From positions 1-29,455 of the forward strand of contig CAZRYM010000017.1 of the NCBI GenBank assembly GCA_964604305.1: 29,455 nt of DNA, given 5' to 3'. The notes beneath the pieces are model-generated. The model saw nothing but the letters and a program-made list of their open reading frames with translations, was not told the origin of the DNA and did no database searches. Made by a program: the position numbers and the translations under genes. Position 1 is the stretch's first letter. Each line of letters opens with the position of its first letter. Below, piece after piece: positions 15,570-24,470 of this stretch. The stretch comes from JASUTC01 sp964604305 (GTDB taxonomy: Bacteria > Thermotogota > Thermotogae > MWEM01).

Positions 15570-16925
15570 TTATTTTCTTTTCTCGAGTATCTTATTTGCT
15601 TCCACATTGAAATAGTCGAGTGCTTCCTGTGGATTCTTAGTACCGGCAAATGCCGCTTCCAATGAGGCAGTAAAATATTTTTCCATTTCTGACCAAGGGA
15701 AGGACTGAGAACCGAAGAATTCCATTCCATAGTCTCCCATGATATTTCCAAAGGTATCCACTTGTTCTTTCATGTATTCATCGCCTTCATAAAGCATGGC
15801 ATTAACGGATCTCCTTGATGTTAGATAGTTCAATGATTCAAGTAGTGCCATATTTTCCTTATTCGTGAGGAACCTGGCAAACTCCATTACCATATCTCTT
15901 TTTTCTTTGTCAGGTTGTTTGAAGATAACAAATCCTCCTGTTGATGCATAAGCAACGGGGTCTTTGCCTTCCACATGCGGGAAAGGAGCAAGAACGGGTT
16001 CAAATAATTCGGAAAATTCCCATTTTTGAGATTTGTAATATCTGGTAATCCTTCCAATTTCATAAGGCCCACCAAATCCGATACTGGTTCTGTGAGCGTG
16101 GAAATTACCAATTACATCATAAACTCCCATCCCTTCTACACCCTTTGGAACAACACCGTATTTATCCACTAGATCCACCAGGAATTGCAGACCTTCAGCT
16201 GCTTCCGGAGAATTCATGTAGACTTCAGTTTCATCCTCATTGGAAAGTTTGGCACCATAAGCATAAATGAAGTTCATGATATTGTGAATGTCTTTTGCGC
16301 CAAAGCTGATAGCATAATGGTCATTGTCTCCATCGCCATCTGTGTCCCAAGTCAATTTTTCAGCTACTTCAAGGAATTCTTTCATAGTCCAGCCATTTTC
16401 AACAATATCCTTCCAATCTACTCCGGCTTTTTCAAAATCAGGTGTATACAGAAGCATGGAAGTACCCATACCATTAGTTCCGAATGACCAGGGGAAAACG
16501 TAATGCTTGCCGTTAACTTCAAAGTCACTTAGGGCAATTTCATAAAAATCTTCCAAATCTTCTTCTGTTAAATAATCATCAATGGGTTCAAGCAATCCGG
16601 CTTCTACCCATCTGCTGTCCCATACAGGACCCTTAAAAAGATCAGGTTGTGTTCGTGTGGCAATGGCAGCAGCCATCTTTTGAGAGTATTCGGTGTTTCC
16701 AACCACAACGTAATTAACTTCAACATCCGGATGCAATTTCATAAACTCCTCTGAAATCCATTTGGGGAAATCTTCACTACCGGGTGCCTGGTCCTCCGGG
16801 AATCCGGGAGGTGCTATCCTCCAAGGGTTAATCCACCAGGTAATGGTTGTTTTCGCCCCGGCAAAAGAAACGAAAACAAACAACGCCAACACAACAAACA
16901 ACAACACTTTTGACTTCATACTCAT
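15570..16925 (-). CDS. Periplasmic sugar-binding protein of an ABC transporter (family 1)
   Basis: The ~451-residue precursor has a Sec signal peptide, MSMKSKVLLF, then a hydrophobic core ending in AGA at about residue 24. There is no lipobox, so it should be free in the periplasm. The mature part follows the MalE/UgpB-like pattern, with TITWWINPW at the start, KMAAAIATRTQPDLF, a central DTDGDGDNDHY that looks like a calcium-binding loop, and GGFVIFKQPDKEKRDMVMEFARFLTN. The frame is open to 16958, but ATG 16925 lies eight bases after AGGTGG and opens the signal peptide. It is first in the transporter operon; no ATPase gene follows. Confidence 0.92.
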   Translation of the reverse strand: MSMKSKVLLFVVLALFVFVSFAGAKTTITWWINPWRIAPPGFPEDQAPGSEDFPKWISEEFMKLHPDVEVNYVVVGNTEYSQKMAAAIATRTQPDLFKGPVWDSRWVEAGLLEPIDDYLTEEDLEDFYEIALSDFEVNGKHYVFPWSFGTNGMGTSMLLYTPDFEKAGVDWKDIVENGWTMKEFLEVAEKLTWDTDGDGDNDHYAISFGAKDIHNIMNFIYAYGAKLSNEDETEVYMNSPEAAEGLQFLVDLVDKYGVVPKGVEGMGVYDVIGNFHAHRTSIGFGGPYEIGRITRYYKSQKWEFSELFEPVLAPFPHVEGKDPVAYASTGGFVIFKQPDKEKRDMVMEFARFLTNKENMALLESLNYLTSRRSVNAMLYEGDEYMKEQVDTFGNIMGDYGMEFFGSQSFPWSEMEKYFTASLEAAFAGTKNPQEALDYFNVEANKILEKRK

Positions 16926-17009
16926 CTTACCAACCACCTTTCTTAGTTTTGATTCCAATGAGATTAGACCAAAGGAATCCAGGATAAATAATCCCTAAAT
17001 TGTTATTAT

Positions 17010-17018
17010 ATTATACCA
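17010..17018 (-). promoter_or_regulatory. Extended -10 promoter of the sugar ABC operon
   Basis: TGGTATAAT on the minus strand with no good -35, about 85 nt before the binding-protein start. In the leader, GATTCC (16951-16956) and GGAATC (16974-16979) form an inverted repeat with 17 nt between the arms, a possible but weak operator or hairpin. Confidence 0.5.
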
Positions 17019-17055
17019 TTAAATAAAGAAATATTAATAAACGCGGAATTAAGAA

Positions 17056-17155
17056 NNNNNNNNNNNNNNNNNNNNNNNNNNNNNNNNNNNNNNNNNNNNN
17101 NNNNNNNNNNNNNNNNNNNNNNNNNNNNNNNNNNNNNNNNNNNNNNNNNNNNNNN
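17056..17155. other. Assembly gap (100 N)
   Basis: Exactly 100 unknown bases, a conventional scaffold placeholder, so the true gap length may differ. It separates the ABC transporter promoter region from the end of meaB. Genes downstream of meaB could be missing here. The right flank begins with a short CA repeat. Confidence 0.98.
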
Positions 17156-17172
17156 CACACACAGGTGCTCCC

Positions 17173-18309
17173 CTACATTTCTTCGGAATTCCCTTCAAAC
17201 GCTTGTATAAGCTTTTGTGCCCCCGTCGCTGGAGTGATCTCTCCGGTCTTCACAGCATCTTGAATAGACTCATAAACACCTTTCACCATTTCATCTTCAT
17301 AGAAAATCTTCTTCAAATATTCCTCAATCATAGCTTTCATCCATTCAATGGCTTGTATATGTCTTCGCTCGTTAAAATATCCAGTACTTTGAGTATGTTT
17401 TAAAAACTCTTCGATGACTTCCCATATTTCACCAATTCCCGATCCTGTAATGGATGAACAGGTATACGCTTTTGTATCCCATCCCGGAGTTGCCGGTTGC
17501 AGATAGTGAAGGATTCGATTAAACTCGGATTTTGTTGTCTGGGCCTTCTTAATATTCTCTCCGTCCGCTTTGTTTACCAAAATGGCATCGGCCAGTTCCA
17601 TGATCCCTTTTTTCATACCCTGCAATTCATCACCGGCACCAGTGATGGTCAGTAACAAGAAAAAATCAACCATGGAACGTACCGTAATTTCGCTTTGCCC
17701 CACACCAACGGTCTCCACCAAAATTATATCAAATCCGGCAGCCTCACAGATAATCATCGTCTCACGACTTTTTCTGGCAACTCCCCCAAGAACTCCTCCG
17801 GAAGGAGAAGGCCGGATAAACGCCTCTGGCCGTGTGGATAGTTTTTCCATTCGTGTTTTATCTCCCAGAATACTCCCCTTTGTCAGAGAACTTGACGGAT
17901 CCACAGCGAGAACGGCGACGTTATGTCCATTATCACAAAGTAGATTGCCAAGAGCTTCTATAAATGTGCTCTTTCCCGCACCGGGCATACCCGTGATACC
18001 GATTCTCACCGATTTCCCTGATTTGTGAAGCAGTTCTTTAATCAATTCGTCAGCGGTTTTTCTGTGTCGGGTGGAATTACTTTCAACCAGTGTGATAGCC
18101 CGTGCCATGATTGTCCGGTCTCTTTCAAGTACCCCTTGAAGATAGTCATTCAACTCTAATTTTCTTCTTTTAAGTTGAACCTTTTTCTTTTTTTCAATAC
18201 CGCGAAAACCATCATGTCGGGAGTGTATCCCGTCCATGATGGATGTTGTAAAGCCTTCCTGCTCCCCATCAGGAGTCCACTCAGGCCTCTTTTTTTTCTT
18301 GTCATTCAT
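17173..18309 (-). CDS. meaB: Methylmalonyl-CoA mutase-associated GTPase MeaB (ArgK family)
   Basis: MeaB is the G-protein chaperone that gates adenosylcobalamin delivery and protects methylmalonyl-CoA mutase. The protein has Walker A GMPGAGKST, the family LAVDPSSSLTKGSILGDKTRM, ETVGVGQSE, and the guanine-specificity motif NKAD. Ahead of the conserved YLQGVLERDRTIMARAITLVES comes a ~50-residue lysine-rich extension with RPEWTPDG and a HDG, which I recall from Bacteroidetes-type MeaB. The open frame starts at 18342, but ATG 18309 overlaps the mutase stop by 8 nt and is the likely start. It is third in the mut operon; the assembly gap begins 17 nt after its stop. Confidence 0.95.
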   Translation of the reverse strand: MNDKKKKRPEWTPDGEQEGFTTSIMDGIHSRHDGFRGIEKKKKVQLKRRKLELNDYLQGVLERDRTIMARAITLVESNSTRHRKTADELIKELLHKSGKSVRIGITGMPGAGKSTFIEALGNLLCDNGHNVAVLAVDPSSSLTKGSILGDKTRMEKLSTRPEAFIRPSPSGGVLGGVARKSRETMIICEAAGFDIILVETVGVGQSEITVRSMVDFFLLLTITGAGDELQGMKKGIMELADAILVNKADGENIKKAQTTKSEFNRILHYLQPATPGWDTKAYTCSSITGSGIGEIWEVIEEFLKHTQSTGYFNERRHIQAIEWMKAMIEEYLKKIFYEDEMVKGVYESIQDAVKTGEITPATGAQKLIQAFEGNSEEM

Positions 18310-20491
18310 CGTCGAAGCCGAGTCTCTCTTCCAATTCTTCAATCACTTTTTGAGCAGCAACAGGCAAAACAGTACCCGGTCCAAAGATTAGCGAAGCGCC
18401 GTTCTCCTTTAAATAGGCATAATCCTGTGCGGGGATAACCCCACCAACAACGATCATGATATCTTCTCTGTTGTGCTTTTTCAGCTCAGCAACCAGTTGA
18501 GGCAACAACGTTTTGTGTCCGGCAGCGAGAGAACTCATACCTATGATATGCACGTCGTTTTCCACAGCCTGTAAAGCAGTTTCTTTGGGGGTTTGGAACA
18601 AAGGTCCGATATCTACATCGAATCCCATATCTGCGAAGGCGGTTGCAACGACTTTTGCACCCCTGTCATGACCATCTTGCCCCATCTTCGCCACAAGGAT
18701 ACGGGGGCGTCTACCCTCTTTTTCCTCAAATTCATCCGCCATTTGCTTGACCTTTTCGATCTCCTCATGCTCTTTGTACTCGCTGCTGTAAACACCTGAT
18801 ATGGATTTGATAATCGCCTTGTGCCTTCCGGAAACCTTTTCGATGGCATCTGAAATCTCTCCCAACGTTGCCCTTGCTCGAGCTGCTTCCACAGAAAGTT
18901 CCAATAAATTGCCTTCGCCTGTTTCTGCAGCCTTTGTCAACGCATCCAGAGCCTTTTTAACCGCTTCGTTATTTCTTTCTTCTTTCAATTTCTTCAACCT
19001 CTTTATTTGAGAATCCCTGACAGCACTATTATCCACTTCTAAAATGTCAATCGGTTCCTCTTTATCCAGTCTATATTTATTGGTTCCTATTATTTCCTCA
19101 CGCGCTGAATCAATTTTCGCCTGTCGTCGAGCTGCGGCCTCCTCAATTCTCATCTTGGGAACACCTGTTTCGATTGCTTTGGCCATACCACCCAATTCCT
19201 CTATTTCTTGAATATGGGCCCATGCCTTGTGTGCCAATTCATCAGTGAGTTTTTCTAAATAATACGAGCCACCCCATGGATCAATCACATCGCAAATCCC
19301 CGTTTCAGTTTGAAGGAAAATTTGTGTGTTTCTGGCAATTCTGGCTGAAAAGTCTGTAGGCAATGCAATGGCTTCATCCAAAGCGTTGGTGTGAAGAGAC
19401 TGAGTATGCCCCAATACAGCTCCCATCGCCTCAATACAGGTTCTGGCTACGTTGTTGTAGGGATCTTGTTCCTGCAGACTCCATCCGGATGTCTGAGAAT
19501 GGGTTCTTAGGGACATGGATTTGGGGTTTTTCGGATTGAATCCTTTTATAATCTTCGCCCATAACAACCGGGCTGCCCTGAGTTTAGCAACTTCCATGAA
19601 ATAGTTCATCCCGATTCCCCAGAAGAAAGACAATCTGGGTGCAAATGCATCGATGTCAATACCGGACTTCACACCGGCTTTTACATATTCCAAGCCATCG
19701 GCCAGGGTATACCCCAATTCGATATCTGCCGTGGCACCGGCTTCCTGCATGTGATAGCCTGAGATGCTGATACTGTTGAATTTGGGCATCTTCTCAGAAG
19801 TGTATTTAAAGATATCTGCAATGATCCTCATAGACATCTTTGGTGGATAGATATAGGTGTTTCTCACCATATATTCTTTGAGAATATCATTTTGAATGGT
19901 TCCCTTTAAATCTTTTTCATCCACCCCCTGCTCTTGGGCAGCAACGATATAAAAGGCCATAATAGGTAAGACTGCTCCATTCATAGTCATGGAAACAGAC
20001 ATATCTCCAAGGGGAATCCCGTCGAAGAGCGTCTTCATATCAAGAATGCTGTCCACGGCAACACCGGCTTTTCCCACATCCCCTTCAACTCGCTCATGAT
20101 CCGAGTCGTATCCACGATGTGTGGCCAAATCAAAGGCAACTGACAGTCCCTTCTGGCCGGCAGCCAAGTTTCTGCGGTAAAAGGCATTGCTCTCCTGGGC
20201 GGTAGAAAAGCCTGCATATTGGCGAATCGTCCAAGGTCTGAAAACATACATGGTGGCGTAGGGACCTCTCAAATAGGGTGGAATCCCAGCAGTAAATTTA
20301 AGATGTTCCAATACTTTGTAATCTCCTCTATGATAAAGCGGGTTCACTTCTATTTGTTCGTTAGTAAGCCAACTAAACGCTTCTACTTCTTTTCCCAGCT
20401 GCTTTGTTGCACTTTTTTTCCATTCACTGTATGAGACTGTATCATTTTTTGTTGAAAAGTCTATTTTTGTAAAATCAGGTCTTTTTGACAT
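18302..20491 (-). CDS. mutB: Methylmalonyl-CoA mutase, large (catalytic) subunit
   Basis: This enzyme interconverts succinyl-CoA and (R)-methylmalonyl-CoA with adenosylcobalamin. The 729 residues comprise the TIM-barrel substrate domain (YATMYVFRPWTIRQYAGFSTAQESNAFYRRNL, then GLSVAFDLATHRGYDSDH and a SISGYHMQEAGA loop). The C-terminal ~130-residue B12-binding domain has the lower-ligand motif DGHDRGAKV and GMSSLAAGHKTL. All key motifs are intact, so it should be active. The ATG overlaps the small-subunit stop by 1 nt (TAATG). The enzyme fits succinate-to-propionate fermentation or propionate use; direction cannot be read from the DNA. Confidence 0.97.
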   Translation of the reverse strand: MSKRPDFTKIDFSTKNDTVSYSEWKKSATKQLGKEVEAFSWLTNEQIEVNPLYHRGDYKVLEHLKFTAGIPPYLRGPYATMYVFRPWTIRQYAGFSTAQESNAFYRRNLAAGQKGLSVAFDLATHRGYDSDHERVEGDVGKAGVAVDSILDMKTLFDGIPLGDMSVSMTMNGAVLPIMAFYIVAAQEQGVDEKDLKGTIQNDILKEYMVRNTYIYPPKMSMRIIADIFKYTSEKMPKFNSISISGYHMQEAGATADIELGYTLADGLEYVKAGVKSGIDIDAFAPRLSFFWGIGMNYFMEVAKLRAARLLWAKIIKGFNPKNPKSMSLRTHSQTSGWSLQEQDPYNNVARTCIEAMGAVLGHTQSLHTNALDEAIALPTDFSARIARNTQIFLQTETGICDVIDPWGGSYYLEKLTDELAHKAWAHIQEIEELGGMAKAIETGVPKMRIEEAAARRQAKIDSAREEIIGTNKYRLDKEEPIDILEVDNSAVRDSQIKRLKKLKEERNNEAVKKALDALTKAAETGEGNLLELSVEAARARATLGEISDAIEKVSGRHKAIIKSISGVYSSEYKEHEEIEKVKQMADEFEEKEGRRPRILVAKMGQDGHDRGAKVVATAFADMGFDVDIGPLFQTPKETALQAVENDVHIIGMSSLAAGHKTLLPQLVAELKKHNREDIMIVVGGVIPAQDYAYLKENGASLIFGPGTVLPVAAQKVIEELEERLGFDDE

Positions 20492-22602
20492 TAGTTGCCG
20501 GACTTGTTAAGCCCTTCACCTCCCTGTTCTCTCACCCAATCTTGAGCCTTTTTAAGAAACTCAAACACATCCGTCTTCACAAAGATATAATCATCCAATC
20601 CGGCTTTTTTGTAATCATCGGCTAATGTTTTATCCGGCCTGCCGGCGAGAATCACTTTTATTTTATTATCCCGTTCCTTGATTTTTTTAGTAAAGGGAAC
20701 CACTACATCCGGATACACTTTATCGGATGAACAAATCACCACTATTTTGGCTTTTGAATCGAAAGTCTTCTTTACAGCTTCTTCAACAGTATTAAAGCTG
20801 TGTTCTGCGATAACGTTAAAACCTCCCACTTCAAAAAAACCCTTGGTAAAGTCTGTTCTGGGTTTGTGCACCGCCAATTTAGAAAAATTGGCGCAGAAAA
20901 CCTTGGGTAATTCTCCGGTTTTAGCCTTTATATCGCATGAGGTTTGTCTCAGCAACTCAAATAACTCGGCGTCATGATGCGGCTCAAGAGATTTCGCATT
21001 TGCGTTGCCTTTAAAAATGGCCTGGCTCAAAGTTTGGAGTGAAACACCTCTTTTCAGTTTTACCGACAATTCTTCTATTTCAACAGGTCCATCATCAGAA
21101 AGGAAATCATCAGAATGACCTTTTAGTTCTCGTATACCATTAAACAGCTGTTCCTGAATCTCTCTTTTTTGATCTGAGTCAACGGATAAGGGTTCCTCGT
21201 AAAGATTCGGGTATATATTATTGCCCACAATACCTCGCTTTCGAGTTGTGAATTCCTTTTGCCTGAAATTCCTGCTCTTTTCAATATCAACTTCAACAAG
21301 GCCCTGATTATAATATTCAACAATTCCACCCTTTTCCTCTATTTGTTGGAATCTCTCCCAAGCCTTGTGACACAGTTCATCGGTGACCTTCTCAATATAC
21401 CAGGTCCCTCCCGTGGGATCGATGGGAACAGTGAGATGACATTCTTCTTTTAATATTAATTGGATGTTCTTGGCAACTCGTTTGGAAAAAGCGCTGTTCA
21501 ATCCCTTCCTTTCTTCAAAGGGCGAGACATGCAGTGAATCTGCTCCTCCCAGGATTGCTGAAAATGCCTGTGAGGTGTCTCTGAGCATGTTCACATAGGG
21601 ATCGTAAATTGTCTGTGTCCTTGCAGAAGTTTTAGCATGAATGGATATCCGGGCAGATTCTTTTTGCCCGCCATAAGCATCGATAATTGTTGTCCACAAG
21701 ACTCTCGCTGCCCTTAATTTGGCAATCTCCATAAAGAAGTAGGAGGCCAAGGAAAAAGAGAAGGTGATTTCATTTGCAATCTCGTCAATAGTTAATCCTC
21801 TGTCTAACAATTCATTGATGTAATAAACAGCCGTTGAAAAAGCGATGGATAATTCTTCTACCGCACTGGCACCCGCATTGTGATAGGGAGTGGTATCAAT
21901 CAAGATGGTTTTCAGTCCAGGTGCTTTATCCTTTTTCCATTTGATCATTCTAACAATTGAATCAAACACCTCATCAAAAGAGGCTTTGATTTTTCCGGTT
22001 TCAACAAGTCTTCCCAAAAGATCGGTGCCAAGCGTTCCCTTTAAATTTTTAATCTCCTCGCTCATTAATGCATAAAAAAGGGCCAAGTAAATCTCTGAAT
22101 TGATACCACAGTCCATGTATATGGGATATTCCGTTAGTTTTACCGAATCAAAAGCCTGTTTGAAATCCGCAAAATCTTTCACTGAAAGTCCTTTCAAACA
22201 ACAATCCTCAGAACTTTCGGGCAAACGACAGTCCTTGCTGAGACTGTTCAATCGAACATTAATCCCATCCACACCTTTCATTAAGTTGGTCAGGCAACTC
22301 TCATTCCATTTCTGTGGAATTGGCTCAGATTCCTCCTGCATGATTGTCCAAGCCGAGTTGATGTATCCGGTTTCTTTTGTTGAACGTCTGAATCTGAAAT
22401 AACCCGGAAAATTCTCGTTGGAAGCCGGGCAACCCTCTTCAAGCTTGTATATAGGCTCAAGCCTCACACCTTCCGGTGTATGGGTGTACATCTTTTTATC
22501 AAAAGGTACACCCTTTAACAGCTTTTCAGCTGCTTCTTTCCACTGTTCATACGTTGAAGACTCAAAGTCCTCAAACAACTTTTGTTTCTCTTCGTTGACC
22601 AT
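20491..22602 (-). CDS. mutA: Methylmalonyl-CoA mutase, small (non-catalytic) subunit
   Basis: The 703-residue paralogue of the large subunit keeps the barrel architecture (FPGYFRFRRSTKETGYINSAWTIMQE, ASYFFMEIAKLRAARVLW, a DSLHVSPFEE loop). In its C-terminal domain the cobalamin His motif is absent: AVHKPRTDFTKGFFEVGGF replaces DxHxxG. That is the known state of the structural subunit of heterodimeric mutases. GGGGGAGG lies six bases before the ATG. It is first in the mut operon. The predicted leader is only about 45 nt, too short for a cobalamin riboswitch. Confidence 0.93.
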   Translation of the reverse strand: MVNEEKQKLFEDFESSTYEQWKEAAEKLLKGVPFDKKMYTHTPEGVRLEPIYKLEEGCPASNENFPGYFRFRRSTKETGYINSAWTIMQEESEPIPQKWNESCLTNLMKGVDGINVRLNSLSKDCRLPESSEDCCLKGLSVKDFADFKQAFDSVKLTEYPIYMDCGINSEIYLALFYALMSEEIKNLKGTLGTDLLGRLVETGKIKASFDEVFDSIVRMIKWKKDKAPGLKTILIDTTPYHNAGASAVEELSIAFSTAVYYINELLDRGLTIDEIANEITFSFSLASYFFMEIAKLRAARVLWTTIIDAYGGQKESARISIHAKTSARTQTIYDPYVNMLRDTSQAFSAILGGADSLHVSPFEERKGLNSAFSKRVAKNIQLILKEECHLTVPIDPTGGTWYIEKVTDELCHKAWERFQQIEEKGGIVEYYNQGLVEVDIEKSRNFRQKEFTTRKRGIVGNNIYPNLYEEPLSVDSDQKREIQEQLFNGIRELKGHSDDFLSDDGPVEIEELSVKLKRGVSLQTLSQAIFKGNANAKSLEPHHDAELFELLRQTSCDIKAKTGELPKVFCANFSKLAVHKPRTDFTKGFFEVGGFNVIAEHSFNTVEEAVKKTFDSKAKIVVICSSDKVYPDVVVPFTKKIKERDNKIKVILAGRPDKTLADDYKKAGLDDYIFVKTDVFEFLKKAQDWVREQGGEGLNKSGN

Positions 22603-22653
22603 TCTTACCTCCCCCGATTCTTGTGTTTTTTTTGTTGGATTTCTTTCGTAATA

Positions 22654-22682
22654 ATTATAACATTAAGAAAAATACATTTGAA
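22654..22682 (-). promoter_or_regulatory. Promoter of the methylmalonyl-CoA mutase operon
   Basis: TTCAAA (22677-22682), 17 nt, TATAAT (22654-22659) with TGT directly upstream (22660-22662), on the minus strand. It begins just after the chemoreceptor terminator, which isolates the two units. Confidence 0.65.
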
Positions 22683-22684
22683 AT

Positions 22685-22718
22685 AAAAAAACCGGCGGTC
22701 CAAATGGACTTCGCCGGT
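22685..22718 (-). terminator. Intrinsic terminator of the chemoreceptor gene
   Basis: Minus-strand stem ACCGGCG/CGCCGGT (22712-22718 and 22691-22697), with an inner GTCC/GGAC stem and a 4-nt loop, followed by a T6 run. It starts about 18 nt after the receptor stop. Confidence 0.9.
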
Positions 22719-22736
22719 TCATTGTTTTATCCTTAA

Positions 22737-24470
22737 TTACTCACTAAATTTAAACTGATTGACAAATTCACTGAGTTTTTCTGCCATCTCACTCAAATTT
22801 TCAGCAGTTTTACCATTCTCTTCCGCCGCTCTGGACTGTTCTTTTGTTGCTTCATCAATATGTTCCAACTGTTCGGAAGCATTGGAAATATTCTTGGCAG
22901 AAGTATCCATGGAGGAAGCGATCTCCTCACTGGAAGCGCTTTGCTCCTCAACATTGCTTGCAAGATTTTGCACATTATCACTGATGACACTAACTTGTGA
23001 AATGATGCCTTCAAACTGTTCCAAGGTTGAATGAAGCATTTCATTCACAGCGTTAATAGACTGCTTGGTATCCTCGGTCGATGTTTGCGTCTCGTGTGCA
23101 TTTTGATTGATTTCTTTTAGAATGGAACTTATACTCGAAGCAGAATCTTGTGATTCTTCCGCCAATTTTCTTATTTCATCTGCGACAACAGCAAATCCCT
23201 TACCTGCTTCTCCTGCCCTTGCCGCCTCTATTGCAGCATTCAATGCCAAAAGATTTGTTTGTTCTGCAATAGAGGAAATGGTCTCGATGATTTTTTGGAC
23301 ATTCTCCGCTTTAGATACCAGCTGATCCACTTTTTCTGCAGTAGCCATTGTCTGGCTTGACGCATTCTCCATCAGTTTTCCCACTTTCTTTAGACTCTTT
23401 TGCCCTTCTTTTGCATAATCATCGGTGCTTTTCGCGTTGTGAGTCAATTCCTGACTGACTTTCGCTACATTTTGGGCTCCTGAAGATATTTCCTCTATTC
23501 CTGCATTCACTTCCTGCGTAGAGGCACTAAGATCCTGGAAATTTGAACTAATCTGAGAAACCTCAGAAGATATTTCCTCACTTCCAGCTACTTGCTCTTC
23601 AACAACTGCTGCAAGCTGATTGGAAGCTGATTGGATCTGTGAACTCATTTCTTTGATGTCTCTCATACTTTTTTCCAAAGAACGCGACATTACGTTTAAA
23701 GTCGCACCCATATCCATAATCTCATCTGTTCCCTTCTCTTCAAATTGTACATTAAGGTTCTTTTCAGCAAATAGTGCAATTTGTTGCTTTAGTTGCCCAA
23801 CCCGCTTTGATATAGATCTTCCAAATAGCAACGCCAAAACAACGGATAGTCCAATAATAATAACAATGGCGATGATCATAATCATACTTGTACTCATTAA
23901 CGTAGCTCGAACATCATCCACATAAATACCTGTTCCCAGAATCCATTCCCACGGTTCGAAGAGCTTCACATATGAAATCTTGGGCTCATCGTTTTTGGAT
24001 CCGGCTTTTGGCCAATAATAATCCACATAACCTTCTCCTTCAGCTTCTGCCACTTGTGCCATTTCTCTGAAAAGATAAACCCCGTTAGGATCCTGATTGT
24101 TTTTCACACTTGTTCCGTTTAGCTCTTTACTGATGGGATGAAAAACCACCATCACATCCGTATTGATGACAAAATAATAATTATCTCCATCGTATCGAAT
24201 GATATCCAGATAATTTTTCGCCCTTTGCTGGGCCTCATCCAAAGTAAGCTCACCGTTCTCGACTTCCTGATTCAACTGTTGCAAAACCCCCATCACGCTG
24301 TTAACAAGCGTTCTGGTCTGAGCCTGTTTTTCATTCATGAGTGCCTGATTGGTATTGAAATAATACAACACCATGAAAACAATACCCGTAACAATCAGAA
24401 TGGATAGACTAAACATGATGATTTTCATGCCCAAAGTCCTGAATCTGAACATGGATTTTAAAGAAAACAT
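22737..24470 (-). CDS. Methyl-accepting chemotaxis protein with single Cache sensor
   Basis: The ~577-residue inner-membrane receptor has a transmembrane helix at about residues 17-38, then a periplasmic single-Cache (sCache_2-like) domain recognisable by GDNYYFVINTDVMVVFHP, an NGTSVKNNQDPNG loop and WEWILGTGIYVDDV. A second helix, a HAMP linker and a long coiled-coil signalling domain follow. The hairpin tip SIAEQTNLLALNAAIEAARAGEAGKGFAVVADEIRKLAEES is what CheA binds. No C-terminal CheR-docking pentapeptide is seen. Such Cache domains often sense small carboxylates, which would suit the neighbouring acyl-CoA genes (inference). ATG 24470 follows GGAGGGTGATC; an upstream in-frame ATG at 24515 is less likely. 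Confidence 0.95.
   Translation of the reverse strand: MFSLKSMFRFRTLGMKIIMFSLSILIVTGIVFMVLYYFNTNQALMNEKQAQTRTLVNSVMGVLQQLNQEVENGELTLDEAQQRAKNYLDIIRYDGDNYYFVINTDVMVVFHPISKELNGTSVKNNQDPNGVYLFREMAQVAEAEGEGYVDYYWPKAGSKNDEPKISYVKLFEPWEWILGTGIYVDDVRATLMSTSMIMIIAIVIIIGLSVVLALLFGRSISKRVGQLKQQIALFAEKNLNVQFEEKGTDEIMDMGATLNVMSRSLEKSMRDIKEMSSQIQSASNQLAAVVEEQVAGSEEISSEVSQISSNFQDLSASTQEVNAGIEEISSGAQNVAKVSQELTHNAKSTDDYAKEGQKSLKKVGKLMENASSQTMATAEKVDQLVSKAENVQKIIETISSIAEQTNLLALNAAIEAARAGEAGKGFAVVADEIRKLAEESQDSASSISSILKEINQNAHETQTSTEDTKQSINAVNEMLHSTLEQFEGIISQVSVISDNVQNLASNVEEQSASSEEIASSMDTSAKNISNASEQLEHIDEATKEQSRAAEENGKTAENLSEMAEKLSEFVNQFKFSE

Noticed and set aside
20491..22602. MutA as a degenerate pseudoenzyme or pseudogene
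   Set aside because: Loss of the cobalamin His motif is normal for the small subunit and the frame is intact.
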